Source: an uncultured Saprospiraceae bacterium
GTDB taxonomy: Bacteria > Bacteroidota > Bacteroidia > Chitinophagales > Saprospiraceae
Assembly (NCBI GenBank): GCA_937959375.1
Contig: CALGLS010000249.1
Location: 1-7,227, forward strand
Reading direction: 5' to 3'
DNA length: 7,227 nucleotides
Every line of letters starts with the position of its first letter. The stretch's first letter is position 1. Positions 5,748-7,227 of the stretch are shown piece by piece. Both the position numbers and the translations under genes were made by a program. The notes under the pieces were generated by a model. The model had not been told where the DNA came from and did not search any database. It saw only the letters and a program-made list of their open reading frames with translations.

Positions 5748-6638
5748 CTACTTCCCAAAGTTATTAATAATCTCATTGTCTGATTTACCCAAGTTCTCCA
5801 ATAAAAACTTAGTATCCTTGGCAAAGATGTCATCTGGATGCTTCTCCAAAAATGATTGATAAACTGGACGAGCTAATTCATACTTTTTCATATCATTATC
5901 CAACGTAAATGCCTTTAGAAACAAAGCTTGACCTGACTTAGGATAACTTCCAAAGCTATTGTAAATCCAATCATAAATCTCCAATGCTTTTGGGTAATTT
6001 TTGATGGTTCTAGAAGTCTCAGCAGCTTTGAATAAAAACTCAGGAGATTTTTCGTCTTTTGGATTTGTAATGGCGTAAACCTCGCAGGCGTTGATGTATT
6101 GAGTGGCCTTATTGCGATCCAGAAAGTGCGTTTTCTCGTTGTACATGGTAGCGATGAGCGAGCTAATTCGATCACTTAGTGGCGTATCTGCAGGCTTCAT
6201 AGCAGCCTTTATTTGATCAATTGAAGGGTAATTAGGATAGTTTGCCGCAAGGCCACTATACAGATCATTGGCTAAGTCAGGCATACGAAGGTTGTTCTTA
6301 TACAAATCAGCTAGCAAATGCAAGCTGGTAGGTGTATTAGAGGCTGTAGGATAGCTTTTAATTCCTTGAAGTAATAGCTGTGCAGCATTAGCATGTTGGT
6401 TTTTCTTTGTAAAAAGCCCAGCCGCTCGATAAAGATATTTTGAGTTTAACTCAGAATCAGCAGGATTATCCGCTACGTGTGTGCGATACGCTTTGATTAA
6501 AGCAGTTGATATTGAGTCACTAGCATTCGTTTCAATAGTTTTTTCTAAACCTGAAATACTCATATCCATTACGGATGATTCAGGCTTACAGCTTACAATT
6601 AATAACAATACAAGAGCAAATAATACGTTGGTTTTCAT
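5748..6638 (-). CDS. TPR-type lipoprotein
   Basis: This 296-residue protein has a clear lipoprotein signal: MKTN, a hydrophobic core VLFALVLLLIV, then Ser16-Cys17 with Cys17 as the lipidated residue. The mature protein is almost entirely helical with tetratricopeptide-like helix pairs: about 64-97 (YLYRAAGLFTKKNQHANAAQ), about 105-138 (with ALDLYK- and LYSGL-like segments), about 198-232 (EFLFKAAETSRTIKNYPKAL) and about 236-271 (GQALFLKAFTLDNDMKKYEL). These repeats resemble those of BamD- and CpoB-like envelope proteins, but the length and layout fit no named protein that I can recognise. It probably acts as a periplasm-facing scaffold for protein-protein contacts. It converges on rsmD across a hairpin and diverges from the membrane-protein gene at 6916. 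The ATG at 6638 places the signal peptide correctly. The fold call is firm and the function unknown. Confidence 0.85.
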   Translation of the reverse strand: MKTNVLFALVLLLIVSCKPESSVMDMSISGLEKTIETNASDSISTALIKAYRTHVADNPADSELNSKYLYRAAGLFTKKNQHANAAQLLLQGIKSYPTASNTPTSLHLLADLYKNNLRMPDLANDLYSGLAANYPNYPSIDQIKAAMKPADTPLSDRISSLIATMYNEKTHFLDRNKATQYINACEVYAITNPKDEKSPEFLFKAAETSRTIKNYPKALEIYDWIYNSFGSYPKSGQALFLKAFTLDNDMKKYELARPVYQSFLEKHPDDIFAKDTKFLLENLGKSDNEIINNFGK

Positions 6639-6680
6639 ATAAAAAGTTTGATATTTGTAGAAATAATTTTTTAAGCAGAA

Positions 6681-6886
6681 TAGGTCCTTTCCGAAATATA
6701 ACCTAAGAGCATGTTTAAATTTAGTTTCCTATGAAAATCAAGAGTTTATGGTTCTCGCTAACAATTTTTTAATGAGTTTAGCTAGCTAACTGAATTCTAA
6801 AATTGGACGCGAGGTTCATAAAAAATTGATTTGCAATTAAATGGAAATTTAAACATGCTCTTAATACCAGACTACGAAAGGTCCTA
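6681..6886. repeat. outer 11-bp inverted repeat flanking the palindromic element
   Basis: TAGGTCCTTTC (6681-6691) and GAAAGGTCCTA (6876-6886) are reverse complements at 10 of 11 positions. They lie exactly 12 nt outside each end of the 160-bp palindrome and share its centre (6783.5). The 12-nt spacers are not complementary. This may be the remnant of the original target site or operator, or part of one larger symmetric unit. Confidence 0.55.
6704..6863. mobile_element. 160-bp fold-back element, MITE-like, non-coding
   Basis: The ends are a perfect 19-bp inverted repeat, TAAGAGCATGTTTAAATTT (6704-6722) and its complement (6845-6863). The centre is the perfect palindrome TTAGCTAGCTAA (6778-6789). 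Between them the two arms stay complementary in the same register with no insertions. Matched blocks (AAATCAA, TTTATG, CTCGC, CAATTTT, AAT) are separated by 2-4-nt mismatches, and about 57 of 80 positions pair. If the mobile part starts at AGAGC, a TA dinucleotide flanks each side, as in IS630/Tc1-type insertions; other boundaries are possible. No open reading frame is present, so it would depend on a transposase elsewhere. It sits between divergent genes and may influence their promoters. Confidence 0.6.
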
Positions 6887-6915
6887 CGATAAAAACTTGA
6901 GAAAACCAATTTATA

Positions 6916-7227
6916 ATGAATATACAAACTGAACTAAAACATCAGTTATGGCTGTTGTTGATGCTGGTCATTTTTATACTTTTGCCCATACCAGCTGTTT
7001 TAATTCCTGAAGCTTTTCGTTTTATTTTTCCAATAGTATATTCTCTTTTGATCCTTTGTGGCATACGAGCCGTAGCAGATCACAAAAAGCATTCAGGCAT
7101 TCTGATTATTTGGGGAGTCCTTAGTTTTATCTTGATTTGGGTTTCGTTTTTTGATGCAACTACCTTTTTATTAGCTTGCGCCAAATCACTTAGCCTTTTT
7201 GCATTCTTCATTTATTTAGCAATTCGT
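6916..7227 (+). CDS. multi-pass membrane protein, N-terminal part only
   Basis: The frame opens with ATG at 6916, has no stop for 104 codons and leaves the window, so the C-terminus is missing. At least four hydrophobic segments are visible: about 11-30 (LWLLLMLVIFILLPIPAVLI), about 35-50 (RFIFPIVYSLLILCGI), about 61-78 (GILIIWGVLSFILIWVSF) and about 82-103 (TTFLLACAKSLSLFAFFIYLAI). A basic loop (RAVADHKKHS, about 51-60) follows the second segment. The pattern could fit the N-terminal membrane helices of the ion-channel proteins seen in Bacteroidota, but the selectivity filter that would prove this lies outside the window. The family is left open. The short spacing to the palindromic element (52 bp) means its promoter may overlap or lie inside that element. 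Confidence 0.75.
   Translation, partial: MNIQTELKHQLWLLLMLVIFILLPIPAVLIPEAFRFIFPIVYSLLILCGIRAVADHKKHSGILIIWGVLSFILIWVSFFDATTFLLACAKSLSLFAFFIYLAIR

Noticed and set aside
5915..6175. Open frames in other registers inside the TPR lipoprotein gene, tsaD and the rsmD end
   Set aside because: They are wholly contained in strongly supported genes, show no recognisable domain, and have compositions typical of out-of-frame translation.
6704..6863. Integron attC site as an explanation for the palindrome (GCTAAC and GTTAGC-like segments are present)
   Set aside because: There is no asymmetric loop with extrahelical bases, no cassette gene layout and no integrase. Perfect ends and a perfect centre do not fit attC.
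6704..6863. Intrinsic terminator as an explanation for the 160-bp palindrome
   Set aside because: It lies between two divergently transcribed genes, upstream of both, with no gene reading into it and no T-run after the stem.

Overview
The window is AT-rich chromosomal DNA of a Bacteroidota bacterium, most likely from the Cytophagales or a related order. The evidence is the gene families (a DUF3822-type protein next to rsmD, a two-half OmpA protein, a short bactofilin), start codons with AT-rich leaders and no clear Shine-Dalgarno sequence, and two matches to the Bacteroidota -7 element TAnnTTTG. No phage, plasmid, CRISPR, tRNA or rRNA gene is visible.

Layout. (1) 1-641, minus: 5' part of an OmpA-family envelope protein that runs off the left edge. 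(2) 642-999: non-coding, ending in a nine-copy hexamer microsatellite. (3) 1000-1521, minus: small lipoprotein of unknown function. (4) 1522-1738: a long imperfect palindrome built on 14-bp repeats. (5) 1739-2740, minus: tsaD, for tRNA t6A modification. (6) 2741-3117: divergent intergenic region with palindromes. (7) 3118-3507, plus: bactofilin. (8) 3688-5641, plus: an overlapping three-gene unit made of a single-pass membrane protein with a pilin-like helix, a DUF3822-type protein and rsmD (16S rRNA m2G966 methyltransferase). Both junctions overlap by 10 bp. (9) 5642-5747: hairpin between convergent genes. (10) 5748-6638, minus: TPR-type lipoprotein. (11) 6639-6915: a divergent intergenic region filled by a 160-bp symmetric palindrome that looks like a fold-back mobile element. 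(12) 6916-7227, plus: start of a multi-pass membrane protein that runs off the right edge.

Most genes are housekeeping or envelope functions: translation quality (tsaD, rsmD), cell shape (bactofilin) and envelope lipoproteins or OmpA. No obvious new defence or biosynthetic system is present. The unusual content is structural. A terminator-like hairpin sits inside the 5' coding region of the DUF3822 gene. Two long intergenic palindromes have strict in-register symmetry, around 1673 and 6783.5. A microsatellite would give a Glu-Leu repeat tail if the lipoprotein frame shifted. The membrane protein and DUF3822 pair also carries faint resemblance to pilin-like and PilM/GspL-like proteins, which is a hypothesis only.
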